A stretch of DNA of 64,000 nucleotides from Palsa-601 sp052146895 (GTDB lineage: Bacteria > Actinomycetota > Acidimicrobiia > Acidimicrobiales > Bog-793), in NCBI GenBank assembly GCA_052146895.1, contig JBKQLZ010000005.1, positions 1-64,000 on the forward strand, in the 5' to 3' direction. This document shows, piece by piece, positions 8,057 through 17,282 of this stretch. The position numbers and the translations under genes were made by a program. Below the pieces are notes generated by a model. The model had not been told where the DNA came from, ran no database searches, and saw only the letters and a list, made by a program, of their open reading frames with translations. Each line of letters starts with the position of its first letter. Positions within the stretch are counted from its first letter, which is position 1.

Positions 8057-8962
8057 TCAGTCTGGTTGGACGTTCCGGTGAAGCCAGGCAAGCAATCCGG
8101 GAGGTGCCAAGTGCGACACGCGAGTGTGGTACCGGGCCACCTCGTCCGGGCTGAGCAGCTCGAGTCCCGCTCCCGAAGTTCCCCGCCGGAAGAACGCCTT
8201 CTTGTCCTTCAAGACACCGGACGGATCCGGCGAGATGCGATCGACGCCAGCCCGCATGCTCCTGAACGACGCAGCCGTGACGAGCTCCGGCCAGACTGCC
8301 TCGGAGACCGTGATGCCAATACGCCCAGCCAAGCGCCGCATCTCGCCTTCGAGGTCAGCGGACAGGTCGTCGTAGCGCACGAGACACACGTTCGGCTCGT
8401 TGCGACGTGCCCAGGCGTCCGAGAGGTGCCACATGACCCCGGGGAGCGAATCGAGCGCGTCGTGAGGGTCGGGATCGGCCCCGATCCATGCGACGAGCCA
8501 TTCGTGCAGGGGTGGCCGTGGTGGCGATGGGAGCGCGGGCTCGGACGCACCGGTGAGCTGACGCAAGCGCTCACGATTGATGTTGTTGCCTTGGTGATAA
8601 AGCGAGACGGCGGCGTCGAGGGGATGCCTTGCCACGACGATGTACGTGGCTCGGGGATCGAGGACGATGCCGTCGAGAGGGGTATGGGTCTTTATGACTC
8701 GGCGGTTCGACTGGGCAGCAAGCCGCTCGAAGATCTGCTCCCGGGGTGTGACGAGCCAGTCGAGCCATGGTGAGAGCTCCGACAGCGGTGCTGGCAGGTC
8801 CGGGGTTTGATAGATCAGCAGCGCGCAGATCATCTGCATCCACGTGGTGCCCGCCTTCGAGCGCGTGCTGATCACGACGTCGCCCTCCCGGAACGGGAAG
8901 CCGACCCATCGGGCGCTGTCCTCGTCGGACGAGCGGTAGCGCGTGGGGAGCTCGTTCGGCAT
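8057..8962 (-). CDS. Sulfotransferase
   Basis: A 301-residue protein with the PAPS-dependent sulfotransferase signature. The 5'-phosphosulfate loop is RSKAGTTWMQ near residue 35. The 3'-phosphate binding segment is ARHPLDAAVSLY near residue 110. The C-terminal FFRRGTSG region corresponds to the RKG loop of cytosolic sulfotransferases. It transfers sulfate to hydroxyl or amine acceptors; the acceptor is unknown. It lies 45 bp downstream of the cyclodeaminase gene on the same strand, with no obvious functional link. Confidence 0.9.
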   Translation of the reverse strand: MPNELPTRYRSSDEDSARWVGFPFREGDVVISTRSKAGTTWMQMICALLIYQTPDLPAPLSELSPWLDWLVTPREQIFERLAAQSNRRVIKTHTPLDGIVLDPRATYIVVARHPLDAAVSLYHQGNNINRERLRQLTGASEPALPSPPRPPLHEWLVAWIGADPDPHDALDSLPGVMWHLSDAWARRNEPNVCLVRYDDLSADLEGEMRRLAGRIGITVSEAVWPELVTAASFRSMRAGVDRISPDPSGVLKDKKAFFRRGTSGAGLELLSPDEVARYHTRVSHLAPPGLLAWLHRNVQPD

Positions 8963-9007
8963 ACGACGAGGTTACGTGCGAGCCATGCGGCCGCTTATAA
9001 GTCGGGC

Positions 9008-9598
9008 TCAGTCCGAAGCAGCGGCAGCACGCCCGACTGCGGCGAGCGCCCGTTCGTGGCGGCCCTCGGCTGCAGGTCCGCACGACGCGAGGTTGATCTC
9101 CGCGAGACGAGCGGCTGCCCGCGTGGCGCCTTGCGCGAGCTGAGCGCCGGCGAAAGCGTCGCCAGCCAGGTTCGGGTTGCCACGAGCGAGAAGTCCCGCC
9201 GCCAGCTCGGTCACCTCTGCGCCGAGATCGGCAACTTCAAGCGGTACGTCGCTAGCTGCCAGTAGAGCCGCTGCGAGGTCTGCGTCAGTGGCAATGGCCT
9301 CACCGCCCTGGCTGCGGCGCAGCCGGCGAACTTCGAGAACAGCCTCATAAGCATGGGCATCCGCTGTCGCGAGCGTCAAGGCGCGGGCCGCAAGCTCGTC
9401 GCAACGAGACGCCACCGACAAAGCGTCTGCGAGCGCAGTCTCGGAGTAACGAGCCGCCATGGCGCAAAGGCTCGCCGCGAGCGCGACTGCGATCGCTGCA
9501 ACTGCTCCCCCACCCGGGGCCGAGGTCTTGGCAGCCACGTCGTCGAGAAAGCTCTGGAGCGGCCGGCTCGCTAACGACGAGTCGGACGACTCGGTCAC
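9008..9598 (-). CDS. fchA: Cyclodeaminase/cyclohydrolase family protein (FchA-like)
   Basis: A 196-residue protein starting at GTG 9598. It has the family signature TSAPGGGAVAAIAVALAASL near residue 26, followed by a mostly helical fold. Family knowledge: members are formimidoyl-THF cyclodeaminase or, in methylotrophs, methenyl-THF cyclohydrolase (Fch). It lies 25 bp downstream of formate-THF ligase, and the fds operon is divergent. The cyclohydrolase role (10-formyl-THF to methenyl-THF) is therefore favoured. The symbol is inferred from context. Confidence 0.75.
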   Translation of the reverse strand: MTESSDSSLASRPLQSFLDDVAAKTSAPGGGAVAAIAVALAASLCAMAARYSETALADALSVASRCDELAARALTLATADAHAYEAVLEVRRLRRSQGGEAIATDADLAAALLAASDVPLEVADLGAEVTELAAGLLARGNPNLAGDAFAGAQLAQGATRAAARLAEINLASCGPAAEGRHERALAAVGRAAAASD

Positions 9599-9623
9599 GG
9601 GGCAGCCGCGGAAATGGGTGCGA

Positions 9624-11345
9624 TCATGAGAGCCCGACGATCTCGCCAGCGTCGTCTATATCGATGCGCTCCGCGGCCGGGTGAGACCCGAGGCCCGGCA
9701 TCGTCCGCATGTCCCCGGAGATGAGGTACACGAAACCTGCGCCGACTGACGCTCGCGCCTCTCGCACCGGGAGGCGCCAGCCCGTAGGGGCGCCCTTCAG
9801 CGCCGGATCGGACGAGATCGAGAGGTGGGTCTTGGCAATGCACACCGGCAGGTTCCCGAAGCCCAAGGACTCGTAGCGGTCGAGCTGACGCGATGCCGCA
9901 GGTGAGTAATCGACACCGTCGGCTCCGTAGACGCGCGTGGCGACAGTCTCGATCTTCTCCCGCAGGCTCGCGTCGGACGGGTAGAGGACATGGAAGTCGC
10001 TCGGCTCCTCCGCCGCCTCCGCCACCATCTCGGCCAGCTCGGTCGCTCCCTTGCCACCATCGGTGAAGTGCCGCGACACCGCCGCCCGCACACCCATCGA
10101 GCTCGCTATCTCCTTGATCGCGTCGTGCTCGGACACGAAGTCGCCAGGGAAGGAGTTGATGGCGACCACAGGCGTGACTCCGTGCATCTGGACGTTCTCG
10201 ATCTGCTTGCGGAGATTCTCTCCCCCGATATGCACCTCCTCGGGGTTCTCCTCGAGGATCGCCGGGGGGAGCTCCCGACCCGCGACGACGTGATGCTTGC
10301 CGGAGTGCGACTTCAGCGCACGGACGGTCGCGACGATGACGGCCGCATCCGGCACCAGCCCAGAAGCACGGCACTTGATGTTGAAGAAGCGCTCGGCACC
10401 CATGTCCGCCCCGAAGCCGGCCTCGGTGATGAGGAAGTCGCCGCAGTGGATCCCCAGGAGGTCGGCGACGATGGAGGAGTTCCCGTGCGCGATGTTGCCG
10501 AAGGGCCCCGCGTGCACGAGCACGGGAGTGTTCTCGATCGTCTGCAGCAGGTTCGGCTTGATGGCCTCGCGCATGATGACAGTCATCGCTCCCGCTGCCT
10601 TCAGCTGCTCAGCGGTGACCGGCTCGCCTGCTTTCGAGTACCCGACCACGACACGACTCAGCCGGGCTCGCATGTCCTGCAGCGACGAGGACAGCGCAAG
10701 TATCGCCATGACCTCCGAAGCAGCGGTGATGTCGAAGCCGGTCTCGCGGACCACTCCGTCCTCGGCCGCGCCTAGGCCGATGACGATGTTGCGCAAGGCC
10801 CGGTCGTTGACGTCGAGGACCCGCCTCCAGGTGATGTTCTTGAGGTCGAGTCCGAGCTCATTGCCCTTGTGCAGGTGGTTGTCGAGCATCGCCGCGAGCA
10901 TGTTGTGCGCAGCCGTGACGGCGTGCATGTCGCCAGTGAGGTGAAGGTTGAATGCCTCCATCGGGACGGCTTGGCTGTAGCCGCCACCCGCGGCACCTCC
11001 CTTGATGCCGAACGTGGGACCCATCGACGGCTGCCGGATCGCAAGCGTGGCCAATTTGCCGATGTGCGACATCGCCTGCGCGATCCCGACGGCGGTCGTC
11101 GTCTTTCCCTCCCCAAGCGGAGTCGGGGTGATCGCCGTCACGACGACGTACTTCGCTTTCGGTCGGTCGGCGAGCTCCTCGATCGCTTCGAGCTTCACCT
11201 TGGCGACCGATGTCCCGTATTGCTCGAGTGCCGAAGGGGGTATGCCCATGTGAGCAGCGATCTCCCCGATAGGCAAGAGCGTCGCCTTTCGTGCGATCTC
11301 GAGATCACTCGGAAACGCCACTTGGACCTCCTTGTCCGTGCGCAT
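9624..11345 (-). CDS. fhs: Formate-tetrahydrofolate ligase
   Basis: A protein of 573 residues from ATG 11345 (MRTDKEVQVAFPSD). The frame stays open upstream to 11483, but that part would overlap the divergent fdsG start and looks non-coding. The ATP P-loop is TPLGEGKTTT near residue 75. Conserved RQPSMGPTFGIKGGAAGGGY and DRALRNIVIG follow. The enzyme joins formate to THF using ATP, giving 10-formyl-THF. It pairs with the FchA-like gene downstream and with the divergent formate dehydrogenase operon. Confidence 0.96.
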   Translation of the reverse strand: MRTDKEVQVAFPSDLEIARKATLLPIGEIAAHMGIPPSALEQYGTSVAKVKLEAIEELADRPKAKYVVVTAITPTPLGEGKTTTAVGIAQAMSHIGKLATLAIRQPSMGPTFGIKGGAAGGGYSQAVPMEAFNLHLTGDMHAVTAAHNMLAAMLDNHLHKGNELGLDLKNITWRRVLDVNDRALRNIVIGLGAAEDGVVRETGFDITAASEVMAILALSSSLQDMRARLSRVVVGYSKAGEPVTAEQLKAAGAMTVIMREAIKPNLLQTIENTPVLVHAGPFGNIAHGNSSIVADLLGIHCGDFLITEAGFGADMGAERFFNIKCRASGLVPDAAVIVATVRALKSHSGKHHVVAGRELPPAILEENPEEVHIGGENLRKQIENVQMHGVTPVVAINSFPGDFVSEHDAIKEIASSMGVRAAVSRHFTDGGKGATELAEMVAEAAEEPSDFHVLYPSDASLREKIETVATRVYGADGVDYSPAASRQLDRYESLGFGNLPVCIAKTHLSISSDPALKGAPTGWRLPVREARASVGAGFVYLISGDMRTMPGLGSHPAAERIDIDDAGEIVGLS

Positions 11346-11481
11346 AGCGCCGATAGCGGCAGCATAGAGGCAGGCCCGGGCGATCCACCGATCGCTCTGA
11401 GCGGCGCGAAGCTGGCCAGTATCGTTTAGCCGGAGTAGCCTTGAATACTCGTTCAAGGCACTAGGCACAATGAGGTGCGCC

Positions 11482-11979
11482 ATGCAGTGGGGAGTTCGCC
11501 GTAGCTACGAAGCGTTTTCTCCCGACCGCGCCGCTGAGGTGATCGCTCTCCGGGCCTCCGAGCGCGGCCCGTTGATCGAGATCCTCCACGACCTCCAGGA
11601 CGCTTTCGGCTACCTCGATCCCGGCGCCACTCCCATCGTTGCCGACGCGCTCAACCTCTCCGAGGCTGAAGTCTTCGGGGTGATCTCGTTCTACGCCGAC
11701 TTCCGCACCGAGCCCGGCGGACGTCGAGTGCTCCAGATCTGCCGCGCGGAGGCCTGTCAGTCGATGGGGGCCGAAAGGCTCTGCGCTCACGCACGAGAGC
11801 GGCTCGGTATTGACTTCGGCTCCACCACAGCAGATGGAGCGATCACGTTGGCCGAGGTCTTCTGCCTTGGCAACTGCGCGCTCTCCCCAGCGGTGCTCGC
11901 CGACGGGCGGTTGATCGGTCGCGTCGACGACTCGAAGCTCGACGAACTGATCGAGGAAGCGGAGCTGGCATCTCGATGA
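11482..11979 (+). CDS. fdsG: Formate dehydrogenase gamma subunit (NuoE-like)
   Basis: A 165-residue thioredoxin-fold [2Fe-2S] protein. Cluster ligands C87 and C92 are in QICRAEACQ, and C128 and C132 are in FCLGNC. ATG 11482 is preferred because GAGGTG sits 4 bases upstream; an ATG at 11470 is also in frame. The stop overlaps the fdsB start by 4 bp. It passes electrons within the NAD+-reducing diaphorase part of the soluble molybdenum formate dehydrogenase. Confidence 0.92.
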   Translation: MQWGVRRSYEAFSPDRAAEVIALRASERGPLIEILHDLQDAFGYLDPGATPIVADALNLSEAEVFGVISFYADFRTEPGGRRVLQICRAEACQSMGAERLCAHARERLGIDFGSTTADGAITLAEVFCLGNCALSPAVLADGRLIGRVDDSKLDELIEEAELASR

Positions 11980-13532
11980 GCAGCCCCACGACGGTTTTCG
12001 TTCCGGGAGATGCCGCAGCACGCTCCGTCGGGGCAGACGAAGTCGCAGCGCAGATCGAGGCCGAGGCTGCCCTGATCGGGCGCGAGCTCCGCATCGTCCG
12101 CAACGGCTCGCGAGGAATGGTCTTCCTCGAGCCCCTCGTCGAGGTCACAACCCCGGCCGGTCGCCTCGCGTACGGCCCGGTCGGCCCGCACGACGTGGCG
12201 GGTCTCGTCGACGCGGGAATGCTCGACGGAGCGGATCACCCTCTGGCGCACGGTTTGACCGAGGAGATCGACTACCTGGCCCGTCAGACCCGCCTCACGT
12301 TCGCACGCGTCGGTGTCACCGACCCACTTTCGTTCGACGACTACGAGGCGAACGGCGGCCTCGCCGGGGTCCGGAAGGCCCTCGACCTCGCCCCGGAGGA
12401 CATCGTCGCGGAAGTCACCGAATCGGGCCTGCGAGGACGCGGCGGGGCAGGTTTCCCTGCCGGCATCAAGTGGCGCACGGTGCTCGATGCGCCCGGCAAG
12501 GAGAAACTCGTCTGCTGCAACGCAGACGAAGGAGACAGCGGGACCTTCGCGGACCGCATGCTGATCGAGGGCGACCCATTCCTCCTCATCGAGTCCATGG
12601 TGATCGCGGGGCTCGCCATCGGCGCGACCGAGGGCTACGTCTACCTCCGCTCGGAGTACCCGCAAGCCGCCACCATGCTCCGCGCGGCAATCGACCTGGC
12701 ACGCGAGCACGGCCTCCTCGGCGGGTCGGTGCTCGGCTCGGACCACGCCTTCGATGTGCTCCTCCGCGTCGGGGCCGGCAGCTACATCTGCGGTGAGGAG
12801 ACGGCGATGCTCGAGAGTCTCGAGGGCCGGCGGGGGGTAGTCAGGGCCAAGCCGCCCCTTCCGGCCATCGCAGGGCTGTTCGGCTGCCCGACGATCGTCA
12901 ACAACGTCCTCACCCTCGCCGCCGTGCCTGGCATCTTGTCCGGCGGCGCTAGTGCCTACGCAGATCTCGGCACCGGGCGATCGCGCGGGACCCAGGTCTT
13001 CCAGCTCGCGGGGAACATCCGGCGCGGCGGCATCGTCGAGACCGCATTCGGGGTCACGTTGGGTGAGCTCGTCGAGGGCTTCGGTGGCGGCACTGCGAGC
13101 GGGCGCCCGATACGGGCCATCCAGGCCGGCGGGCCGCTCGGCTCCTACCTCCCGGCGAGCCAGCTCGGCCTCGAGATGGACTACGAGGCTCTTGCGGCAG
13201 AAGACGCAATGCTGGGCCACGGCGGCATCGTCGTCTTTGACGACAGCGTCGACATGGGCCTGCAGGCGAGGTTCGCGATGGAGTTCTGCGCGCTCGAGTC
13301 GTGCGGCAAGTGCACGCCGTGCCGGGTGGGCGCCGTTCGGGGCGTGGAGGTGATCGACAAGATCCGTGCCGGGATCGAGGTCGAAGCGAACCTCGAGCTC
13401 CTCGAGGACCTCTGCGAGACGATGACGGACGGTTCGCTTTGCGCGATGGGCTGCCTGACTCCCCAGCCCGTGCTGAGCGTGCTCCAACACTTCGGAGGCG
13501 ACATGGTCGGTGCCAGAGGAGGTGCAAACTGA
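11976..13532 (+). CDS. fdsB: Formate dehydrogenase beta subunit (NuoF-like diaphorase)
   Basis: A 518-residue protein. An N-terminal ~110-residue domain lacks cluster cysteines. The NuoF core has the Gly-rich NADH/FMN regions LRGRGGAGFPAGIKW and GAGSYICGEETAMLESLEG. The C-terminal [4Fe-4S] motif is ESCGKCTPCRVG with a distal Cys in LCAMGC. It reduces NAD+ with electrons from formate. Translationally coupled at both ends (ATGA with fdsG, TGATG with fdsA). Confidence 0.95.
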   Translation: MSSPTTVFVPGDAAARSVGADEVAAQIEAEAALIGRELRIVRNGSRGMVFLEPLVEVTTPAGRLAYGPVGPHDVAGLVDAGMLDGADHPLAHGLTEEIDYLARQTRLTFARVGVTDPLSFDDYEANGGLAGVRKALDLAPEDIVAEVTESGLRGRGGAGFPAGIKWRTVLDAPGKEKLVCCNADEGDSGTFADRMLIEGDPFLLIESMVIAGLAIGATEGYVYLRSEYPQAATMLRAAIDLAREHGLLGGSVLGSDHAFDVLLRVGAGSYICGEETAMLESLEGRRGVVRAKPPLPAIAGLFGCPTIVNNVLTLAAVPGILSGGASAYADLGTGRSRGTQVFQLAGNIRRGGIVETAFGVTLGELVEGFGGGTASGRPIRAIQAGGPLGSYLPASQLGLEMDYEALAAEDAMLGHGGIVVFDDSVDMGLQARFAMEFCALESCGKCTPCRVGAVRGVEVIDKIRAGIEVEANLELLEDLCETMTDGSLCAMGCLTPQPVLSVLQHFGGDMVGARGGAN

Positions 13533-16351
13533 TGGGAGTGCTCATGGAGACCGATCTCGGGACACCTGCCCGGCCGGGGCCGGCGTCGGTGCGAGTCGTC
13601 GTCGACTCGATTGCGGTCGACGTCCCGACAGGCACGTCCGTGCTCCGCGCAGCCGCGCTGGCAGGTATCGACATCCCGAAGCTCTGCGCGACCGACAGCC
13701 TGGAACCGTTCGGATCGTGCCGCCTCTGCCTGGTCGAGGTGGAGGGGCGTCGGGGCACCCCGGCCTCATGCACCACGCCCGTCGAGGACGGCATGTCGAT
13801 CCGGACTCAGTCGCCCAAGCTCGAGCGCCTCCGTCGCGGCGTAATGGAGCTCTACATCTCCGACCACCCGCTCGATTGCCTGACGTGTGCGGCGAACGGC
13901 GACTGCGAGCTGCAGGACATGGCAGGCACGGTTGGGCTTCGCGACGTCCGCTACGGCTACGCAGGCGACAACCACCTGGACGCCGAGAAGGATGAGAGCA
14001 ACCCCTATTTCAGCTTCGATCCGGCCAAGTGCATCGTCTGCTCGCGTTGCGTGCGCGCATGCGAGGAGACCCAGGGGACCTTCGCCCTCACCATCGCCGG
14101 CCGCGGCTTCGGCTCGGTCGTCGCTCCCGGTCCAGCGGGCAACTTCTTCGACTCCGAGTGCGTCTCGTGCGGTGCGTGCGTTCAGGTCTGCCCGACGGCG
14201 ACCCTCGAGGAGAAGAGCATCATCACTCTCGGCTTGCCCAAGCGAACGGTCTTGACGACGTGCGCCTACTGCGGAGTCGGCTGCTCGTTCAAGGCTGAGC
14301 TGCGCGGTGACGAGGTCGTCCGGATGGTTCCCTACAAAGGCGGTGGGGCGAACGAGGGTCATTCATGTGTGAAGGGCCGTTTTGCCTGGGGATATGCCAC
14401 TCACAAGGACCGCGTCCTCAAGCCGATGGTACGCGAGCACATCACCGACCCGTGGCGTGAGGTCAGCTGGGACGAGGCCATCGCCCACACCGCCACGCGT
14501 CTCAGTGAGATCCAGCAGAGCCACGGCACCGGATCGATCGGCGGCATCAGCTCCTCGCGATGCACGAACGAAGAGGTCTTCGTCGTGCAGAAGATGGTGC
14601 GGGCGGCGTTCCACAACAACAACATCGACACCTGCGCTCGTGTCTGCCACTCCCCCACTGGCTTCGGGCTGAAGCAGACCTTCGGCACCTCGGCCGGTAC
14701 CCAGGACTTCCGATCGGTCGATGAGGCGGACTTCATCCTCATAATCGGGGCAAACCCGACCGACGCCCACCCGGTGTTCGCGTCGCGGATGAAGAGGCGG
14801 CTGCGCGAGGGCGGCGCGACCCTCGCGATCATCGACCCTCGCCGGATCGACCTCGTCCGCAGCCCTCACGTGAAGGCGGCGTATCACCTCGCACTGAGGC
14901 CGGGAACGAACGTCGCAATCGTGAACGCCCTCGCGCACGTCATCGTGACCGAGGGGCTGGTCGACACCGAGTTCGTCGCGAGCCGCTGCGACACCGGGGC
15001 CTTCGACCGCTGGGCGGCCTTCATCGCAGATCCGGAGTACTCCCCCGAGGCGACCGAGGAGGCCACCGGCGTCCCGGCGGCCGACGTGCGCGCCGTGGCG
15101 AGGCTCTACGCCTCTTCGCGCAACTCAGCCATCTACTACGGGCTCGGGGTAACGGAGCACTCGCAGGGCTCGACGATGGTCATGGGGATGGCGAACCTCG
15201 CGATGGCGACCGGCAACATCGGTCGTGAGGGCGTCGGCGTCAATCCCCTCCGAGGCCAGAACAACGTCCAGGGCTCGTGCGACATGGGGTCGTTCCCCCA
15301 CGAGTTCTCTGGTTACCGGCACGTCTCGGACGACGCCGTCCGGCACTCCCTCGAGGCGACGTGGGGCGCCGCGTTGATGTCCGAGCCGGGCCTCCGGATC
15401 CCGAACATGCTCGACGGCGCGGTCGAGGGGACCTTCAAGGCGCTCTTCGTGCAGGGCGAGGACATTGCCCAGTCCGACCCGAACACCAAGCACGTCAAGG
15501 CCGCCCTGGCGGCGCTCGAGTTCGTCGTCGTCCAAGACCTCTTCCTGAACGAGACGGCGGCGTTCGCGCACGTGTTCTTGCCGGGGACTTCGTTTCTCGA
15601 GAAGGACGGGACGTTCACCAACGCCGAGCGCCGCATCAACCGTGTGCGCCCGGTGATGGCGGCGAAGTCCGGCAAGCAGGAGTGGGAAGTCGTCTGCGAG
15701 CTGTCCACTGCTCTCGGCTATCCGATGTCCTACGCGGCTGCGAGCGAGATCATGGACGAGATCGCCGTTACGACGCCGACGTTCGCCGGCGTCTCGTTCG
15801 CCAAGCTCGACGAGACCGGCGGCCTCCAGTGGCCGTGCAACGACGCCGCCCCGCTCGGGACGCCTGTCATGCACGTCGGCTCGTTCGTGCGCGGCAAGGG
15901 CAACTTCGTCGAGACGCCTTTCGTGCCGACCGACGAGCGAGCGAACCGCCGCTTCCCGCTCTTGTTGACGACGGGCCGTATCCTCAGCCAGTACAACGTC
16001 GGCGCACAGACCCGGCGGACCGACAACGTGGTGTGGCACGAAGCCGACGTCCTAGAGATCCACCCCTGTGACGCAGAGGAACGCGGCATTGTCGACGGCG
16101 CCCTCGTCGCGCTCTCGAGCAGGGTCGGCGAGACCCAGCTCCGAGCACATATCACCGAGCGGGTTCCTCAAGGCGTCGTTTACACGACGTTCCACTACCC
16201 CTCCACCGGGGCGAACGTCGTGACGACCGAGTTCTCGGACTGGGCAACGAATTGCCCCGAGTACAAAGTCACAGCCGTCCAGGTGCGGCCACAGGCGACT
16301 CCTCTCGCCGAGGACGCCGGTGAGCGAGTCGCGTCGCTCGTTGGCAGCTGA
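13532..16351 (+). CDS. fdsA: Formate dehydrogenase alpha subunit, Mo/W bis-MGD
   Basis: A 939-residue catalytic subunit; ATG 13532 overlaps the fdsB stop. N-terminal ferredoxin domain: Cys 52, 63, 66, 80. NuoG-type cluster: H112, C116, C119, C125. Two [4Fe-4S] ferredoxin motifs: C167-C177 and C210-C220. The cluster next to molybdenum uses C244, C247, C251 and C279. The active-site pair is Cys372-His373 in ARVCHSPTGFG, so this is the cysteine rather than selenocysteine form. It oxidises formate to CO2, and members of this family can also reduce CO2. Confidence 0.97.
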   Translation: MGVLMETDLGTPARPGPASVRVVVDSIAVDVPTGTSVLRAAALAGIDIPKLCATDSLEPFGSCRLCLVEVEGRRGTPASCTTPVEDGMSIRTQSPKLERLRRGVMELYISDHPLDCLTCAANGDCELQDMAGTVGLRDVRYGYAGDNHLDAEKDESNPYFSFDPAKCIVCSRCVRACEETQGTFALTIAGRGFGSVVAPGPAGNFFDSECVSCGACVQVCPTATLEEKSIITLGLPKRTVLTTCAYCGVGCSFKAELRGDEVVRMVPYKGGGANEGHSCVKGRFAWGYATHKDRVLKPMVREHITDPWREVSWDEAIAHTATRLSEIQQSHGTGSIGGISSSRCTNEEVFVVQKMVRAAFHNNNIDTCARVCHSPTGFGLKQTFGTSAGTQDFRSVDEADFILIIGANPTDAHPVFASRMKRRLREGGATLAIIDPRRIDLVRSPHVKAAYHLALRPGTNVAIVNALAHVIVTEGLVDTEFVASRCDTGAFDRWAAFIADPEYSPEATEEATGVPAADVRAVARLYASSRNSAIYYGLGVTEHSQGSTMVMGMANLAMATGNIGREGVGVNPLRGQNNVQGSCDMGSFPHEFSGYRHVSDDAVRHSLEATWGAALMSEPGLRIPNMLDGAVEGTFKALFVQGEDIAQSDPNTKHVKAALAALEFVVVQDLFLNETAAFAHVFLPGTSFLEKDGTFTNAERRINRVRPVMAAKSGKQEWEVVCELSTALGYPMSYAAASEIMDEIAVTTPTFAGVSFAKLDETGGLQWPCNDAAPLGTPVMHVGSFVRGKGNFVETPFVPTDERANRRFPLLLTTGRILSQYNVGAQTRRTDNVVWHEADVLEIHPCDAEERGIVDGALVALSSRVGETQLRAHITERVPQGVVYTTFHYPSTGANVVTTEFSDWATNCPEYKVTAVQVRPQATPLAEDAGERVASLVGS

Positions 16352-16577
16352 CCCCGGTCCGGCGCTAGTGGCGACGCGGGACCTCGTGCGGATGGTGAAC
16401 CAGATCGCGGCGAACTTCAGCTACCTGAGCGATGACGAGGCAGCTGCTGAGACGGCGTCCCACCTGCGAAGCTTCTGGACTCCCGAGATGCGACAGGAGC
16501 TCTGCGACGACGTGCCCGCGGACGAACTTGTAGCGGCCGCACGCGGGGCAAGGGCCTTGTTATTGCAGCAGGCCTAG
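16320..16577 (+). CDS. fdsD: Formate dehydrogenase delta subunit
   Basis: An 85-residue protein starting at GTG 16320, overlapping fdsA by 32 bp. The motifs LVRMVNQIAANF and HLRSFWTPEMR are characteristic of FdsD. This small subunit stabilises or helps assemble the FdsABG complex. The stop overlaps that of the convergent TetR gene by 4 bp. No fdsC (FdhD-type sulfur carrier) gene lies in the window, so maturation must rely on a gene elsewhere. Confidence 0.9.
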   Translation: MSESRRSLAADPGPALVATRDLVRMVNQIAANFSYLSDDEAAAETASHLRSFWTPEMRQELCDDVPADELVAAARGARALLLQQA

Positions 16578-17176
16578 GCGGGCCTCGAGGGTGCGAGTCC
16601 CACGCCAGCCAGTATGTGACTGGCCGCAGACTCGAAGCGCGAGAGATCGTCGAACGAGCGCGCTACGAGCATGGCCCCTTCAAGTCCGCTGACGATGACT
16701 CGGGCGATCTCGCTCGGCGATCCGTCGAACTGAAGGGTCCCCTCGTCCTGCCCCTGAGACAGGATGCGTGTGAGCCACGCCTCGTTCTCGTCGAAGAAGC
16801 TGACGACCGCCCCCTGCATCGGCACCGGAAGAGTGTGGTATTCGGCTGCCAGCATGCCGCAGAGGCACATCCGCCGCTCTCTCAGCACCCCTAGATACAA
16901 GCCGGCGTAGCCGTCGAGCCTGGTGGGCGCATCCTCGCCCGAAGCTTCCACCGCGGCCAGCGCCTCGGCAAAGCGGACCGCGTAGCGGGCGATGAGTGCC
17001 GCTCCGAGCTCGGACTTGCTGGCGAAGTGGTAGTGGAGCGCAGCTTTCGTGATGTTCAACTCGGCGGCGACGTCGGCGTAGCTGAAGCCGTTGAAACCCC
17101 GGGTCTGAACTAGACGTTCGGCCACGTCCAAGATCTGCGTTGCCGTGTCGCCCCGGTCGCTCTGTCCGCTCCTCAT
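16574..17176 (-). CDS. TetR-family transcriptional repressor
   Basis: About 200 residues from ATG 17176; a GTG at 17188 is the alternative, but GGAG lies just upstream of the ATG. The N-terminal HTH is ADVAAELNITKAALHYHFAS, the hallmark of TetR regulators, followed by a helical ligand-binding domain. It is divergent from the cupin operon, with a perfect palindrome between them. It probably represses both directions until an effector binds. The effector is unknown. Confidence 0.9.
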   Translation of the reverse strand: MRSGQSDRGDTATQILDVAERLVQTRGFNGFSYADVAAELNITKAALHYHFASKSELGAALIARYAVRFAEALAAVEASGEDAPTRLDGYAGLYLGVLRERRMCLCGMLAAEYHTLPVPMQGAVVSFFDENEAWLTRILSQGQDEGTLQFDGSPSEIARVIVSGLEGAMLVARSFDDLSRFESAASHILAGVGLAPSRPA

Positions 17177-17214
17177 GGCTCCGTCCACTGTCGCACGTGA
17201 AGTCCCTTGACTCT

Positions 17215-17232
17215 TTACCTACTAGTAGGTAA
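17215..17232. promoter_or_regulatory. 18-bp palindromic operator, probably for the TetR regulator
   Basis: TTACCTACTAGTAGGTAA is a perfect 18-bp palindrome located 39 bp from the TetR start and 51 bp from the cupin start. Its length, symmetry and place between divergent genes fit a TetR-dimer operator. It would overlap or adjoin the promoters of both transcripts. Assignment is by position; binding is not shown. Confidence 0.8.
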
Positions 17233-17282
17233 GGTGACTTTATCACAGCCGGGCTGTGGTCTAGCGAGAGGGGTGGAAAGCG

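Noticed and set aside
11787..13490. 567-codon minus-strand frame
   Set aside because: Antisense of fdsG/fdsB with Arg/Glu/His-rich composition; the sense strand has full family matches.
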